A stretch of 64,000 nt of DNA from JANNUT01 sp046331425 (lineage in GTDB: Bacteria > Acidobacteriota > Polarisedimenticolia > J045): positions 186,001 through 250,000 of the forward strand of contig JAXLQU010000001.1 of NCBI GenBank assembly GCA_046331425.1, written 5' to 3'. The translations under genes were made by a program, and so were the position numbers. Positions 9,417 to 19,736 of this stretch are shown here, in pieces. Numbering within the stretch: the stretch's first letter is position 1; each line of letters starts with the position of its first letter. The notes under the pieces are model-generated. The model had not been told where the DNA came from, did not search any database, and worked only from the letters and a program-made list of their open reading frames with translations.

Positions 9417-11177
9417 ATGAGATCAGCCGTTCATTCTCGGAACTTTCTGCTGGGCGTGATCTGGATCGCGCTCGGCTCTGTTTCATTGGCAGAAGCTGCG
9501 GGCGTCACGAACGCCGGCGATGACATGCGCACCGGGTGGTACCCCGAAGAAGGGTTCATCACACCGTCGATCGTTGGCAGTCCGGCGTTTGCACAGCGTT
9601 GGAACATCACCGTCAACGGCCAGGTGATTGCACAACCGCTGTACCACACCGGCCAGGTCCTGATCGCGACCGAAAACAACCAGGTCTACAACCTCGATGC
9701 CGATACCGGCACGATCTTGTGGTCGCGAAGCTTCGGTGCGCCGTTCAGCACCTCCGAGGTTGGTTGCAATCAGGTCGCTCCCTCGGCCGGTGTCACCTCG
9801 ACGCCGGTGATCGACGATGAGGCGCGCATCGTCTACCTGGCGAGCATGCAGTACACCACCGGTTCATCTGGTCCCGTGGAATGGAACGTCCATGCCTTGA
9901 ATCTCGACTCCGGCAAAGAGATCGCGGGGTTCCCGGTCAAGTTGCAGGGGGCAGCGCAGAACGCGCCGGCACAAACGTTCAACGCATTCCGCCACCAAAA
10001 TCGACCAGGGCTGTTGCTCATGGGTGGTGTGGTCTATGTAGCGCTCGGCTCGCATTGCGACATTGGGCCTTACCAAGGGTGGATCTTCGGTGTGTCGACG
10101 GCCGGACAGATCACCGCGCGGTGGACCTCGCGCGCGGCAACCGGAACCAACGGCGCCGCGATTTGGCAGTCGGGTGGTGGAATGGTGTCGGATGGGCCGG
10201 GGCGAATCTTCTTTGCGACCGGAAACGGCGGCGCTCCTACCACCGCGCGAGTCGGATCGAATCCGCCGACGAACTGCGGCGAGTGCGTGATGCGCGTGAA
10301 TGTGCAACCTGACGGTACTTTGTTGGCGCAGGATTTCTTCGCGCCGAGCAATGCGGGCTCGCTCGACACCTTCGATCGCGACCTCGGCTCCTCGGCGCAG
10401 GCGGGGCTGCCGTCCGCGTACTTCGGTACATCGGTGGTGCGCAATCTGCTCGTGCAGAGCAGCAAGGAAGGGTATTTGTACCTGATGAACCGCGACGATC
10501 TCGGCGGCGTGAAGCAGGGTGCCGGCGCTACCGACAAGGTGGTGCAACGGCTTGGACCGTATCAAGGAGTCTGGAATCGCCCCTCGGTGTGGCCGGGCGA
10601 TGGTGGCTATGTCTATCTGCTCGGAAGCGGTGGCCCGTTGAAGGCGTTCAAATACGGCGTCGACGGGACCAACAAGCCGACGCTCACCAACACCGGCAAC
10701 AGCACCGACACCTTCGGTTACGGTTCCGGATCGCCGATCATCACATCGGATGGAACGACCAACGGGTCGGCGCTGGTGTGGGTGGTGCGCATGAACGATG
10801 GCAGCGGCACCGGCGGACAGTTGCGCGCTTACGATGCGGTTCCCAGCGGCGCCAACCTGGTGCAGCGCTTCTCGACGCCGATCGGACTCGGCGCCAAGTA
10901 CGCGCCGCCCGGCGCTGGCCGCGGAATGATCTTGGTCGGAACGCTCGACGGGCACGTGATTGCGTTTGGAGCACCCGCCGCGGAACTGACGTTGACCAAG
11001 ACCGCGACCGCCGTCCACCTGGCTTGGTCCAACAACGCCGCACCGTACACATTGCGTCGCGCCGACGACGCGCGTTTCAAACTCAACTCCAGCCGCTTGG
11101 TGGACAAACAGCCGCTCACCAGTTTCGACGACGCGGTGTTGGGTGACGGCAAGAACTACTTCTATCTGGTGAACTGA
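9417..11177 (+). CDS. secreted PQQ-type beta-propeller protein
   Basis: A 586-residue exported protein. Residues 1-27 form a signal peptide ending near SLAEAAG. The mature part carries PQQ-like propeller blades, for example LIATENNQVYNLDADTGTIL and later GYVYLLGSGGPLKAF and MILVGTLDGHVIAFGAP. The last 70 residues (from about LTLTKTATAVHLAWSNNAAP) look like a small beta-sandwich. No catalytic motif of a quinoprotein dehydrogenase was recognised, so it may be structural or binding. A clear GGAGG lies 5 bases before the ATG. The gene follows the TMTC-like gene by 99 bases and is followed by a hairpin at 11204. Confidence 0.7.
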   Translation: MRSAVHSRNFLLGVIWIALGSVSLAEAAGVTNAGDDMRTGWYPEEGFITPSIVGSPAFAQRWNITVNGQVIAQPLYHTGQVLIATENNQVYNLDADTGTILWSRSFGAPFSTSEVGCNQVAPSAGVTSTPVIDDEARIVYLASMQYTTGSSGPVEWNVHALNLDSGKEIAGFPVKLQGAAQNAPAQTFNAFRHQNRPGLLLMGGVVYVALGSHCDIGPYQGWIFGVSTAGQITARWTSRAATGTNGAAIWQSGGGMVSDGPGRIFFATGNGGAPTTARVGSNPPTNCGECVMRVNVQPDGTLLAQDFFAPSNAGSLDTFDRDLGSSAQAGLPSAYFGTSVVRNLLVQSSKEGYLYLMNRDDLGGVKQGAGATDKVVQRLGPYQGVWNRPSVWPGDGGYVYLLGSGGPLKAFKYGVDGTNKPTLTNTGNSTDTFGYGSGSPIITSDGTTNGSALVWVVRMNDGSGTGGQLRAYDAVPSGANLVQRFSTPIGLGAKYAPPGAGRGMILVGTLDGHVIAFGAPAAELTLTKTATAVHLAWSNNAAPYTLRRADDARFKLNSSRLVDKQPLTSFDDAVLGDGKNYFYLVN

Positions 11178-11776
11178 CCGCTTCGGTGTGTCGCCATAAA
11201 CCGGCACCGTCGACAGGTCCTGTCGACGGTGCTGGCAATGATGCCGAAGTGCTCACGTTGGTGAGGCGCGACGAGGGCGTCGATGGAATCGTCGCGACTT
11301 TCGTCTCGCCGGTCACGATCGGTGGTGCTGAAAGCTGCTTCCGACACGATCCCGCACAAGTCGGATCTCGGCAGCGAGCAGGGAGTAGAGATCGACTTCT
11401 TGCAGCAGTGTCTGTTGCGGCTATTTCAATTGGTCGGCGGCTTGGAAGACGAACTCGCCGGACTCGACATCAACCCGTCGATCGTCACGAAAGATGCAGC
11501 ACGTTCGTTCATTGTCGATGTGCGCATCGCCTTGCGGCTCGAGTGCTGACGAAACCGACACGGCGCCACTACCGAGCGGCGTACCGCTTACGAAGGGAGT
11601 GTGGCGAACGTGAACAGACAACTCCCTTGGTGGTGCGATCCTCTTCAACCGTGCGCTGCCTCGCGACCCGAGCCGTGGACTGCTATCGGAGCGGACGTCG
11701 GGGAACCCGGAATCAACACGCGCCGGGCCGATCTTCTCTAGGCCAAACCGCGGTTTGTGTGGAGAATGTTCGCGCC
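11178..11776 (+). other. 600-base intergenic stretch without a convincing gene
   Basis: Between the propeller gene and the histidine kinase. It starts with a perfect 12-bp hairpin (11204-11232). An 88-codon plus-strand frame (11283-11549) and a longer minus-strand frame overlap each other here, but neither has a ribosome binding site, a recognisable domain or an amino-acid composition that looks selected. GGAGA at 11761 belongs to the kinase gene. A promoter for the kinase probably lies in the 3' half, but no clear -35/-10 pair is visible. Confidence 0.5.
11204..11232 (+). terminator. hairpin after the propeller gene, possible terminator
   Basis: Perfect inverted repeat of 12 bases (gcaccgtcgaca / tgtcgacggtgc) around a 5-base loop ggtcc, starting 26 bases after the stop of the propeller gene. 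No T-run follows, so it may be a Rho-dependent pause/stabiliser or a protein-binding palindrome rather than an intrinsic terminator. Confidence 0.45.
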
Positions 11777-13531
11777 ATGGCGCTCGCGGAAGCCTCATTC
11801 AGTCAACCCTCGCCTGTCGGTCGATCTGCGGTCTGGCCTTGGCTGGCCGCGACTGGTGGGCTCGGGGGCATCGGCGCGATTGCCTTTCTGCTCTTGCCCG
11901 ACGAAGCGCTCTCATACACCGCGCGCTGTGTCTGTTTCTTGGCTGGATATGCGATCGAGATCGGGCTGTTTTGGGCGGCGTCGCGTCGTGACGGAATCAG
12001 CGGACGACTTGCTCTCGCCCTTCGCCTACTGGCCGCGACCGCAGCCATCGGTTTCGCGATCCAGGCTTATGCCGTCGGAACGTACGTCCAGTTTCTGCCG
12101 GAGATTCCGACCGCGGTGTGGGACTTCTGCACGCTCTTGTCCTACGTGACCAGCCTCGCGGCGGTCTGCAGCATGCCGATGTTTCCTTTGTCTCGGCAGC
12201 AGTGGCAGCAGTACTTCCTCGACTCCGTGATGTCGGTCGGGGGTGTCGCGCTGATCTACTGGGTGCTGTTCGCGCCGGTCGGAGGGATCGGTGCCGCGCC
12301 AGCCTATGGAATCGGAACGACGGTCACGAGTGGGATCGAGTTGTTGCTCGTCCTACTGGCACTTGGCCTTTTGATGATTCGAGGTCGTGCGGAACCGAGT
12401 CGCCTCGCGTTGTGGTTGTTCCTCACCGCCAAGGTCTTCACGTGCGGCGTCGTTGTGCTGCTCCAACTCAGCCACCGCGTGCCCGCGCTGGAACACCTCG
12501 GCGATGCGTCGTTTCTCGTGGCGCAGGGGCTCTTGATCTCTGCCGGCCTGGTGTTTTGGCGAGATCCGGTGCACGCGCCACTGGAGACCCCGACGCCCGC
12601 TTGGTTACTGGCCTTCAACCCGATCCCGGTGCTGTTGATCGCGGTCGTTGCCGGGTTGACCGGCACCGTCAACCTGCTGCAAGCGCCACAACGTCAGTTG
12701 CCGTTAGCGATCGGGTTGGTCGTGCTGGTGCTGTTGATGACGGTGCGAATCGTCATGACCGCGCGAGAACACGCCCGCTTGGTTCGGGCCGAGGCTCTCG
12801 CGGCGCAGCGGCTGTATGTCGAGAAGATGAGCGGTGTGGGTCGCCTGGCCGGCGGCATCGCCCACGAATTCAACAATCTTCTGATGACCGTGACGGGCCA
12901 CGCGGAACTCGGATTGCAATCGGGATCGAGCCAGGCAGACGTGCAACAGGATCTGAAACGGATCCTTGGTGCCGCCGATCGGGCCGCGGCGCTCACCCAA
13001 CAACTGGTGTCCTTCAGTGGCAAAGGGTTGATGAGCCTCGAGCGAGTCGTGGTGTCGGAGTGGTTGCGCCAAATCGAACCTGGATTGCGGCAGCGTTTGC
13101 CTGGCGGCGTGAAACTCGAGATAGAAGCGCCCCATGCCGTCGGCAGCATCCAGATCGACCGCGCGCAAATTCATGGTGCGATCGCGCAACTCATCAGCAA
13201 TGCGATCGACGCGATGCCGTCCGGCGGAAGCATCTCTGTCTCGGCCTGGACGGAGACACTGACGAAGGACCTTCAGACGCAGTTTCTTTCCGTGCCCGCC
13301 GGTCGATACGTGGTGTTGGAACTCGCCGACACCGGCTCGGGAATTCCTGAATCGCACCTTCCCGAGATCTTCGACCCGTTCTTTTCGTCCAAGCCAGCGC
13401 ACGCGGCGGCAGGACTTGGACTGGCCTCGGTTTATGGAGCGATCGCGGCACACCGTGGCGGGATCGTCGTTCACAGCCGCGTCGGGCACGGAACGAGCTT
13501 CAAGCTGTACTTCCCCTCGAGTGCTTCGTAG
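11777..13531 (+). CDS. orphan membrane sensor histidine kinase
   Basis: A 584-residue protein. About eight hydrophobic segments occupy residues 15-310 (for example GAIAFLLLPDE, FLAGYAIEIGLFWAAS, LLIAVVAGLTGTVN). A short coiled linker follows, then a phosphoacceptor region with His in GRLAGGIAHEFNNLLMTVTG. The HATPase_c domain has an N-box (AIAQLISNAIDAMPSGG), G1 (DTGSGIPE), F-box (EIFDPFFSSK) and G2 (AGLGLASVYGA). This is the NtrB/HPK4-like type often paired with NtrC regulators, but no response regulator gene lies beside it. The ATG at 11777 is chosen for GGAGA 11 bases upstream and because the membrane part begins at once. The signal sensed cannot be inferred. Confidence 0.85.
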   Translation: MALAEASFSQPSPVGRSAVWPWLAATGGLGGIGAIAFLLLPDEALSYTARCVCFLAGYAIEIGLFWAASRRDGISGRLALALRLLAATAAIGFAIQAYAVGTYVQFLPEIPTAVWDFCTLLSYVTSLAAVCSMPMFPLSRQQWQQYFLDSVMSVGGVALIYWVLFAPVGGIGAAPAYGIGTTVTSGIELLLVLLALGLLMIRGRAEPSRLALWLFLTAKVFTCGVVVLLQLSHRVPALEHLGDASFLVAQGLLISAGLVFWRDPVHAPLETPTPAWLLAFNPIPVLLIAVVAGLTGTVNLLQAPQRQLPLAIGLVVLVLLMTVRIVMTAREHARLVRAEALAAQRLYVEKMSGVGRLAGGIAHEFNNLLMTVTGHAELGLQSGSSQADVQQDLKRILGAADRAAALTQQLVSFSGKGLMSLERVVVSEWLRQIEPGLRQRLPGGVKLEIEAPHAVGSIQIDRAQIHGAIAQLISNAIDAMPSGGSISVSAWTETLTKDLQTQFLSVPAGRYVVLELADTGSGIPESHLPEIFDPFFSSKPAHAAAGLGLASVYGAIAAHRGGIVVHSRVGHGTSFKLYFPSSAS

Positions 13532-13630
13532 TCGTGTTCGCTACCCCTGACACACTCATCGCCTGAACTCGGCGTCCGTCGATCTATCGATAGGGTTCAT
13601 CGGAGTGGGTGATGCAGACTGTGGCTGACT

Positions 13631-13657
13631 CGAGGGCCGCAGCGACTGCGGCCCTCG
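13631..13657. terminator. bidirectional intrinsic terminator
   Basis: An 11-bp perfect stem (cgagggccgca / tgcggccctcg) with loop gcgac, located between the convergent histidine kinase gene (ends 13531) and the minus-strand secreted-protein gene (ends 13684). The plus-strand side is followed by a T-containing gttcgttcgt stretch. Position and stem strength support termination of both converging transcripts. Confidence 0.75.
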
Positions 13658-13683
13658 TTCGTTCGTCAACGCACTGAGTCAGC

Positions 13684-15015
13684 TCAACGATCGAGCATCA
13701 CGGATCTTGCACCACTGACGCCGCCCGGCACGGAGAATTGCTGATCGTTGGCAAACCCGACGGCGTAGTACTCGATCCCCGCGCCTGCAGGAGCCACCGC
13801 CATCCGCGGTTGCCGTGTCGAGAACGAGGGGTAGTCCTCGAGTCGCACGTATTGGAAGGAACCTACCGTCCGCTTGAATTCGATGGTCGTGATGCGGTAC
13901 TTGGCGCCGGAATCGTCGAAGCAACTGGCGGCCACGAACACGTCGTTCCCTTTCATGTCGATGTCGGCCGGCGTGCGGCAGTTGTCGTCGAGATCGCCAA
14001 TCGATGTGTAGCTGTTGGCAACGTACAAAAAGCCGTAGTAGCCCTTCATCACCCAGTAGTTGCCGTCACCCTTGGCGCCCAGAGTGACAAGGCTCATGTC
14101 ACCTTTGGAGCCACGGAGTGTCGGATGGTGATCGGCAGGGCCGGTCTGCCAGACCTTCATCATGTTGTTGGGTTGATCACCTGGTTTTCCAGAGACGACG
14201 TGGACCCGCGGGTCGGTCAGATTGTCGAACGCAACTCCCCAGTAGGCGTTGACCGGGTCGACGGCAAGGCTGGGACGACCGTATTTGCCGGTCATCAGTG
14301 TCGAGCCCGGACCGGCCACCGTGTACAACTCCGGGCCGAAGTAGTTGGGTGAGAAAAAGTCCATCCAGATCAGCTTGATGGCACTGTCACTGGCGGTGGG
14401 ACCGGGCATCGCGCACGCGATCGCGACGATGTACTTGCTGAAGTTACTCGGCGCGGTCGGAATCACAGCGATCGAGGGGTTGACGAAGGTCGGGTCGGTG
14501 ACCGCCTTCTTGGCGACGCCTGTAAGGACCAGATCGCTCGGCTTGAGGTTCTTCCACGCCGTCTTGATCGGTCCGCTGTGATAGGTGATCCAGTCGGTGC
14601 CGTTCTGTTCGAAGACCGCGGTGACGAAGCCGAAGTTATTGTCGTCGACGCCACCGACCTTGTTGACCACGGCGACGCTCACCGCTTTCACGATCGTGCC
14701 GGCACCGTAACCTGCCGGTGGGTCAATCGACATCGTCGCCAGCTTCACCCAAGTCATGTTCTTGAGTCGCACGACGACCTCGACGCGTGCGGTCGAGTCG
14801 GCCGCATCGACAACGCCGTAGGCAATCAACAACCGTCCGTTGTCATCCGACTCCATGTCCATCACGGGTGTTTGGGAGACTCCTTCCGCATCGCGCGGAT
14901 CGGAGAGAAATCGATCGAAAACATCCTCGTCCGGGTCGTTGGTGGTAACCGGCTGCGCGAATGCGGCCGGAATCAAGAGCAGCAGGGCCAATCCGAGTAG
15001 GGCCAATCGTCTCAT
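13684..15015 (-). CDS. secreted protein of unknown function
   Basis: A 443-residue exported protein with a classical signal peptide (MRRLALLGLALLLLIPAAFA, cleavage before QPVTT). The rest is beta-rich and contains phrases such as GKYGRPSLAVDPVNAYWGVA and STRQPRMAVAPAGAG that recall six- or seven-bladed propellers with Asp-box-like repeats, but no catalytic residues of a sialidase or other family can be assigned. The ATG at 15015 is preferred over a GTG one codon earlier because AGGAGG lies 6 bases upstream of it. It is the last of three minus-strand secreted-protein genes (19608 to 13684) that may form one transcription unit. Confidence 0.7.
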   Translation of the reverse strand: MRRLALLGLALLLLIPAAFAQPVTTNDPDEDVFDRFLSDPRDAEGVSQTPVMDMESDDNGRLLIAYGVVDAADSTARVEVVVRLKNMTWVKLATMSIDPPAGYGAGTIVKAVSVAVVNKVGGVDDNNFGFVTAVFEQNGTDWITYHSGPIKTAWKNLKPSDLVLTGVAKKAVTDPTFVNPSIAVIPTAPSNFSKYIVAIACAMPGPTASDSAIKLIWMDFFSPNYFGPELYTVAGPGSTLMTGKYGRPSLAVDPVNAYWGVAFDNLTDPRVHVVSGKPGDQPNNMMKVWQTGPADHHPTLRGSKGDMSLVTLGAKGDGNYWVMKGYYGFLYVANSYTSIGDLDDNCRTPADIDMKGNDVFVAASCFDDSGAKYRITTIEFKRTVGSFQYVRLEDYPSFSTRQPRMAVAPAGAGIEYYAVGFANDQQFSVPGGVSGARSVMLDR

Positions 15016-15097
15016 CACGTCCTCCTGTGCTGTATGACGCAGGGCCGCCCGTTCTTTCCCACCATGGATGAAATAAATCGGCGTCGGGCCCTGAGGA

Positions 15098-17569
15098 CTA
15101 AGGCAGCTCGACCCACTCGCCGGCCCGAATCACCAAGTCTTTCCAGGTCTGGCCGAGCTCGGTGCAGGCCTCATCGGCGCAGGCCTGAACGACGTACCGG
15201 CCGGCCGGCAAGTTCTCACCGGTCGAGGAGTGGACGGAGCCATCGCTGCTGGTGATGCGCAGCGCCGCGTGCTCGCTCTTGACCGACACCGCGCCGCCGA
15301 TAGCGCCGATCGATAGCGCCAGCGTCGCTTCGTTGCCCAGAGAGGCTTGGCGAGTCAACGCTGCAGGATCGAGCGTCGCCTCGGCCGGCACGAAGAACGG
15401 GTGCGAGAAACGTGCGCGAAGTTCGGAGCGACCGACCGGCAGTCCGCGCACGCGTGCGAAGTCGGGGTGTGTCTCGACGAGCAGTTCGAGCCAGTCGCCC
15501 GGAGGGGTGTCGAACCCGAGATGCGGCAAGCGCCGCGCTTCGACCAGCGCTCGCAGGTGACTGAGATCGGGCAACGGCTGCCCAGACAATACGCGCGGCA
15601 ACAACTTCAAACTCGGCGCGCAATCGAGCGTGATCGGGCCGAGTTGGTAGTCTGCATCGGGCTGCAACCACACCGGGGAAGCGCGGGTCGGATCCTCGGT
15701 TTGAGAGACCCAGGTCCAACGCGAGAACCCGACCGGCCGCAGCGCCACAAACGATTTCTGCGGGTCGAGCGGGCCGATGCTTAGTTGATCGAGGTGATCG
15801 CCGGTGAGCACGCTGACGTAGGATGTGGCAGCGGTCAGCGAGTCGATCTCGTACGGCGCTGCCGTCTCCGCTGGCGGAGATGCGTCGGAAGCGATCGTTC
15901 GCACCTCGATGCGACGCGGAACCTGACCGTTGCGATCGCAACGGAGTGTGCCGATCAACTGCGAGGCGGCAACCAACCTCACGACGATCTCCGCCGAGTC
16001 GTGCGGACCCAGCGTCAGCAAGACAGGCTCGCGGCTGTGCGATTCTCCCTGCACGATCTCGACGAAATACTCGGGTGCCGTTGAATCGACGACGCGAGCG
16101 CTCAAGCGGTATCTGCCGTCGCCCAAGCCCATTTCCTCGAGTTTGCCGGTGGCATCGAAGTGGGGCGTACGTTTGTCGCGCGCGGCGCGCAGCGCAGGGT
16201 CCTGCAGCAACGGCTTGGCGGCCGGTGGATCGGCCTCGATCGTCAATTCCACGTTGACCGGATGCCGCGCCTGCGGCTGTTGCAGCGTGGCGCGCAGCAC
16301 GGCACCGCCCGGCAACTCGAGATCGACGGTGCGCTTGTCACCGCGCGTCACGCGCAACGGCTGCGACACCTCGCCGCCTTGAACCGAGCCGGCCGCAACT
16401 CGATACGACCCTTCTGCCAGATCGTCGAACGACACGACCGCTCGCCGGCCTCCCATCGACTCGCGGCGTCGAATCAACTGCTGCTCGTCCGGCGACTCTC
16501 CGAGTTTCCAAAGTTCGACCACCACGCGATCGATCCACGCCCGCCGCGGATCGGTCACGCGTACCGTCAGCGTGGCCGGATCTTTCTCGAGCGGCTTGGT
16601 GACGGTATCGAAGTCGCGCGATTCGGTTCCGCCCACAACCAAATCGAGCGTCACGCTCTGGGGCGTGACCGAGGCGACCCTCGGGCCGTCGCATGTCAGA
16701 AGCCACCGGCCATCGGGCAGCGTGAGCGAATAGTCCCCGAATCGGGCGATCGACGCGTCGAAAGCGTTCGAGTAGACGCCGCCCCGGGCGAGTGCCGCCG
16801 TGAACGCCGGGCCCGCGGCGATGAGCGTTGCTCGCGGCACGCAGGGTGGGTCTGGTCCGATATCCCACTGAACTTTTCCGGTGACTTTTGCGGGAGCGAA
16901 GAACTGCCAACTGACGAGGTGGCCACGTCCTCCATTCCCAACATCGATCACCGCCGTCGCGCCCTGTACCTCGACGCCATCGACTTCCAATCGATTCAAC
17001 AGATGGCCTTGCGGCGAGGTAACCGTGAGGTGCCAGCGACCTTGCGTCAGCGGCAGCTTGGGCCGATCGCCAAACCCGCGGCGAACCACCTGGCGCGTTT
17101 GAGAACCTTCTTCCCACATCTCCAGTCCCCACGGCGCCCAACACTTGTAGCACTGGATCTCGATCGTCACCTGGTCGGCTCGTGGGATCGGAAGATCCAG
17201 TTGCAGCGTTTCGTCGGCGCTCGAGACGGTGACGATCTTCAGTGACGGCGCCCAGGTCTCACCCACGGTGACGAAGTCGCTGCCTCGCGGGATTGTGAGT
17301 CGCAGCGTGCTGCGTCCCACCGGCAGACCGACGCAGATCGCGCGGCCATCGACACCGCTCGCACCACAGTCGATGAGCGATTGCTGCGCGCCGGGAGGAT
17401 TCTCGGGCAGCGCAGCAACAGCGATCCCGCTGATAGGCGAGCCCTCCGGCGACAACAAACGCAGCTCGAGGGTGGCGGCCGAGGCGCCGCCTGTCGTCAA
17501 AAGCGCCAGCGCGACCAGCAACCGATAGGACCAGCCGCAGATCGCGAGAGCCGATCGACGTTGAGACAT
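15098..17569 (-). CDS. large secreted protein with carboxypeptidase-regulatory-like beta domains
   Basis: About 823 residues after an N-terminal signal peptide (SYRLLVALALLTTGGASA, cleavage before ATLELRLLSP). The chain is a series of beta-sandwich-like modules with phrases typical of carboxypeptidase regulatory or prealbumin-like repeats, for example ICVGLPVGRSTLRLTIPRGS, FDDLAEGSYRVAAGSVQGG and GNEATLALSIGAIGGAVSVK. There is no visible enzyme domain or membrane anchor. The ATG at 17569 is chosen because it precedes the signal peptide; upstream in-frame sequence to 17650 is arginine-rich and has no signal. The gene starts 26 bases after the FG-GAP gene ends. Function unknown; cell-surface or matrix binding is plausible. 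Confidence 0.65.
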   Translation of the reverse strand: MSQRRSALAICGWSYRLLVALALLTTGGASAATLELRLLSPEGSPISGIAVAALPENPPGAQQSLIDCGASGVDGRAICVGLPVGRSTLRLTIPRGSDFVTVGETWAPSLKIVTVSSADETLQLDLPIPRADQVTIEIQCYKCWAPWGLEMWEEGSQTRQVVRRGFGDRPKLPLTQGRWHLTVTSPQGHLLNRLEVDGVEVQGATAVIDVGNGGRGHLVSWQFFAPAKVTGKVQWDIGPDPPCVPRATLIAAGPAFTAALARGGVYSNAFDASIARFGDYSLTLPDGRWLLTCDGPRVASVTPQSVTLDLVVGGTESRDFDTVTKPLEKDPATLTVRVTDPRRAWIDRVVVELWKLGESPDEQQLIRRRESMGGRRAVVSFDDLAEGSYRVAAGSVQGGEVSQPLRVTRGDKRTVDLELPGGAVLRATLQQPQARHPVNVELTIEADPPAAKPLLQDPALRAARDKRTPHFDATGKLEEMGLGDGRYRLSARVVDSTAPEYFVEIVQGESHSREPVLLTLGPHDSAEIVVRLVAASQLIGTLRCDRNGQVPRRIEVRTIASDASPPAETAAPYEIDSLTAATSYVSVLTGDHLDQLSIGPLDPQKSFVALRPVGFSRWTWVSQTEDPTRASPVWLQPDADYQLGPITLDCAPSLKLLPRVLSGQPLPDLSHLRALVEARRLPHLGFDTPPGDWLELLVETHPDFARVRGLPVGRSELRARFSHPFFVPAEATLDPAALTRQASLGNEATLALSIGAIGGAVSVKSEHAALRITSSDGSVHSSTGENLPAGRYVVQACADEACTELGQTWKDLVIRAGEWVELP

Positions 17570-17594
17570 AGGCTGTGAACAGGCCGGCTTCACG

Positions 17595-19608
17595 CTACGG
17601 CGTGACCGCCAGCGGCACCTGCGAGGAAGGCGCGCGACGACCCAGCGCATCGATCGCGTACAGCGTCACATACATCTTTCCGTTCGCATCCACGACATCG
17701 GAAAGCACGCGTGTCCAGGTGTCGAGCGGCACCTCGTACGACTCGCCGCGCAACGTGTAACCGGAAACTGCCGAGATCGCTGGTCCACGCTTGGCATTCG
17801 TGGTGCGGGAAAACACCAGTTGAAAGCGTTGATTGTGATTGGCAAACCAACGCAGCGTGGGGGGCACGTCGCGCGTCGCCTCGATCGTTCCAACGCGCGG
17901 TAGCAACTCGGGCCCGAGCACCTCGCGCAGGCGCATGACGTTGGCGGGGCCGATCAACTCCGAGCCGGTCGACGAGGTTCCGCGCACGCGCCAATGCAAC
18001 TCGTTGTTGGCGCGGCTATACCGCAGGCGTGGTCCATTCGGCGGCCGTCGGTTGGTATTCGCGCGCCGTGACCTCATCGCGTCGCGGGTAACGGCGCGAG
18101 TAGCGGAACGTGTCGTCGCGCGAGAACTCAAGCTGTATCGCCCGTCGGTGCTGGTGCTGAAGCTGAAGACCGGCGCGGCATCATCGGGAAAAAGCCGCTG
18201 CCGGTGCGCGGACGTTCGGGGCGGGGAGATCGATCGCGCGGAACAGATAAACCCGGCCGATACCGCGTGCGGCCGTCTCAGCGCGGGCACCGACCAACAG
18301 ATCGCCGAGGCCATCACGGTTGGCATCCTACGGTCCTGCAAGCGAGAAGCCGAATCCGGTCGGACCTGCGTTGCCTTCGACCGTTACGAATCGATCGGCA
18401 GCGAGGCCTTCGCGGCCGCCGCGATACACCACCAACTGTCCTTCTTCCGCGGGGCCGGTGCCGAGTACGCCGTTGGTGCCGGGCCGTCCACTGCCGATCG
18501 CCAGATCAGCGAAGCCATCACGATCGACATCGCCGAGGGCGGCGACGGCGAGGCCGTATCCCGAGTCGGACTCGCTACCGAACAGCCTCACGTCAGGCGC
18601 GGTGCCGAGTCCTTGCGCGCGCGCCAGAAAGATGTCGACGCGCCCGGTGAGATTGAACGACTCGGGCGATCGCAATCGCGGTGACCCGATCGCCAGATCG
18701 GTGAGCCCATCGCCGTTCAGGTCGCCGGCGATGGTGAGCGTTTGTCCGAAGGCCGCGTCGCGCTCGGAGGTTCGATATTCCCATGAAGGTGTGGTCGACA
18801 ACCCGCGCGAGGAACCGAGAAACATCAGCGCGTAGCCACGATCGACGCTGGGGTCGACCACAACCGCACCGGACATCGGCGCCGATGCGAGCACGTCGTC
18901 GAGGCCATCGCCGTTGACATCGCCGCACGCGACCGCGGTGCCGAGTCGCGCGCCCGCTTGGGCGCCGATTACGAACCAATCGGGTGTGCGCGAGAAGCCG
19001 GTGGGGGATCCGTAGTAGACATTGATGCGGCCTTGCTCGTTTTCACTGCTGCTATGGAGCGCAAGACCTACGACCAGATCGGCGAACGCGTCGCCGTCGA
19101 TGTCGCGGCACAGCGCGATGCTGGTGATTCCGGACGAGAGCGTCAAACCGGCCAAGCGCGATAGCGGTTCATCGACGGGGCCCTGCGGCCCGCCACGGAA
19201 TGCGTAGAGCGCCTCGCTCGTTCCGCGGAGTGTGGCCGAAGCGACGAAGTCGTCGAATCCGTCGCCGTCGATATCGTGTCCGGCGGCGAGCAAACGTCCG
19301 AGTCGATGCGGCAGATCACTCTCGATGCTGCTGCTGGTCCACGACGGTTGCGACGGATAGGCACCACCGCTACCGAGGTAGGCGTAGATCTGACCGACAG
19401 CCCCTTTGGCATTCGGGGCACTGATCAGAATGTCGTCGACATCGTCGCCGTTGAGATCTCCCGCAGCAGCGACCGTGGCGCCGAAGCTGGCGACATTGGG
19501 CGGCGGGTCGACGATTTGCGTCGGCTTGGGAGTGAACACCGGCGTCGTGGCTGCCATCGCCGCAGCGCCAATCGTTCGCTATGGACATCGTGAGGGCGAA
19601 CGCGTCAT
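17595..19608 (-). pseudogene. FG-GAP (integrin-alpha-like) repeat protein, disrupted
   Basis: A surface protein with calcium-binding FG-GAP repeats of the GDLNGDxxDD type: GDLNGDDVDDILIS, RDIDGDAFADLVVG, GDVNGDGLDDVLAS, GDLNGDGLTDLAIG, GDVDRDGFADLAIG and, after the break, DANRDGLGDLLVG. A TAG at 18328-18330 interrupts the frame inside a repeat, yet the same frame continues the repeat directly after it. Further down three apparent single-base shifts occur: near a five-A run at 18189-18193, near 18130-18138 and near 18015-18025. Restoring them yields a continuous C-terminal domain ending SSQVPLAVTP. The signal peptide also seems out of frame: the ATG at 19608 has GGGAG upstream but a stop follows after nine codons. 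Either a decaying gene or a stretch of sequencing errors. Confidence 0.7.
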
Positions 19609-19736
19609 CGTGGCACTCCCGTCGGCAGAGTACGCCCAAAATCCGAGAGATGCACTGAAACTGTGTGGTAACTGGCCTCGAAGGCGTGCCGCTGGCGCTA
19701 TCCGCGAGCATCTCGTTGGCCGGAGGGATGTAGAGA

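Noticed and set aside
11283..11549. 88-codon plus-strand frame between the propeller and kinase genes
   Set aside because: No ribosome binding site, no recognisable domain, and an equally long opposing frame; left as unassigned intergenic sequence.
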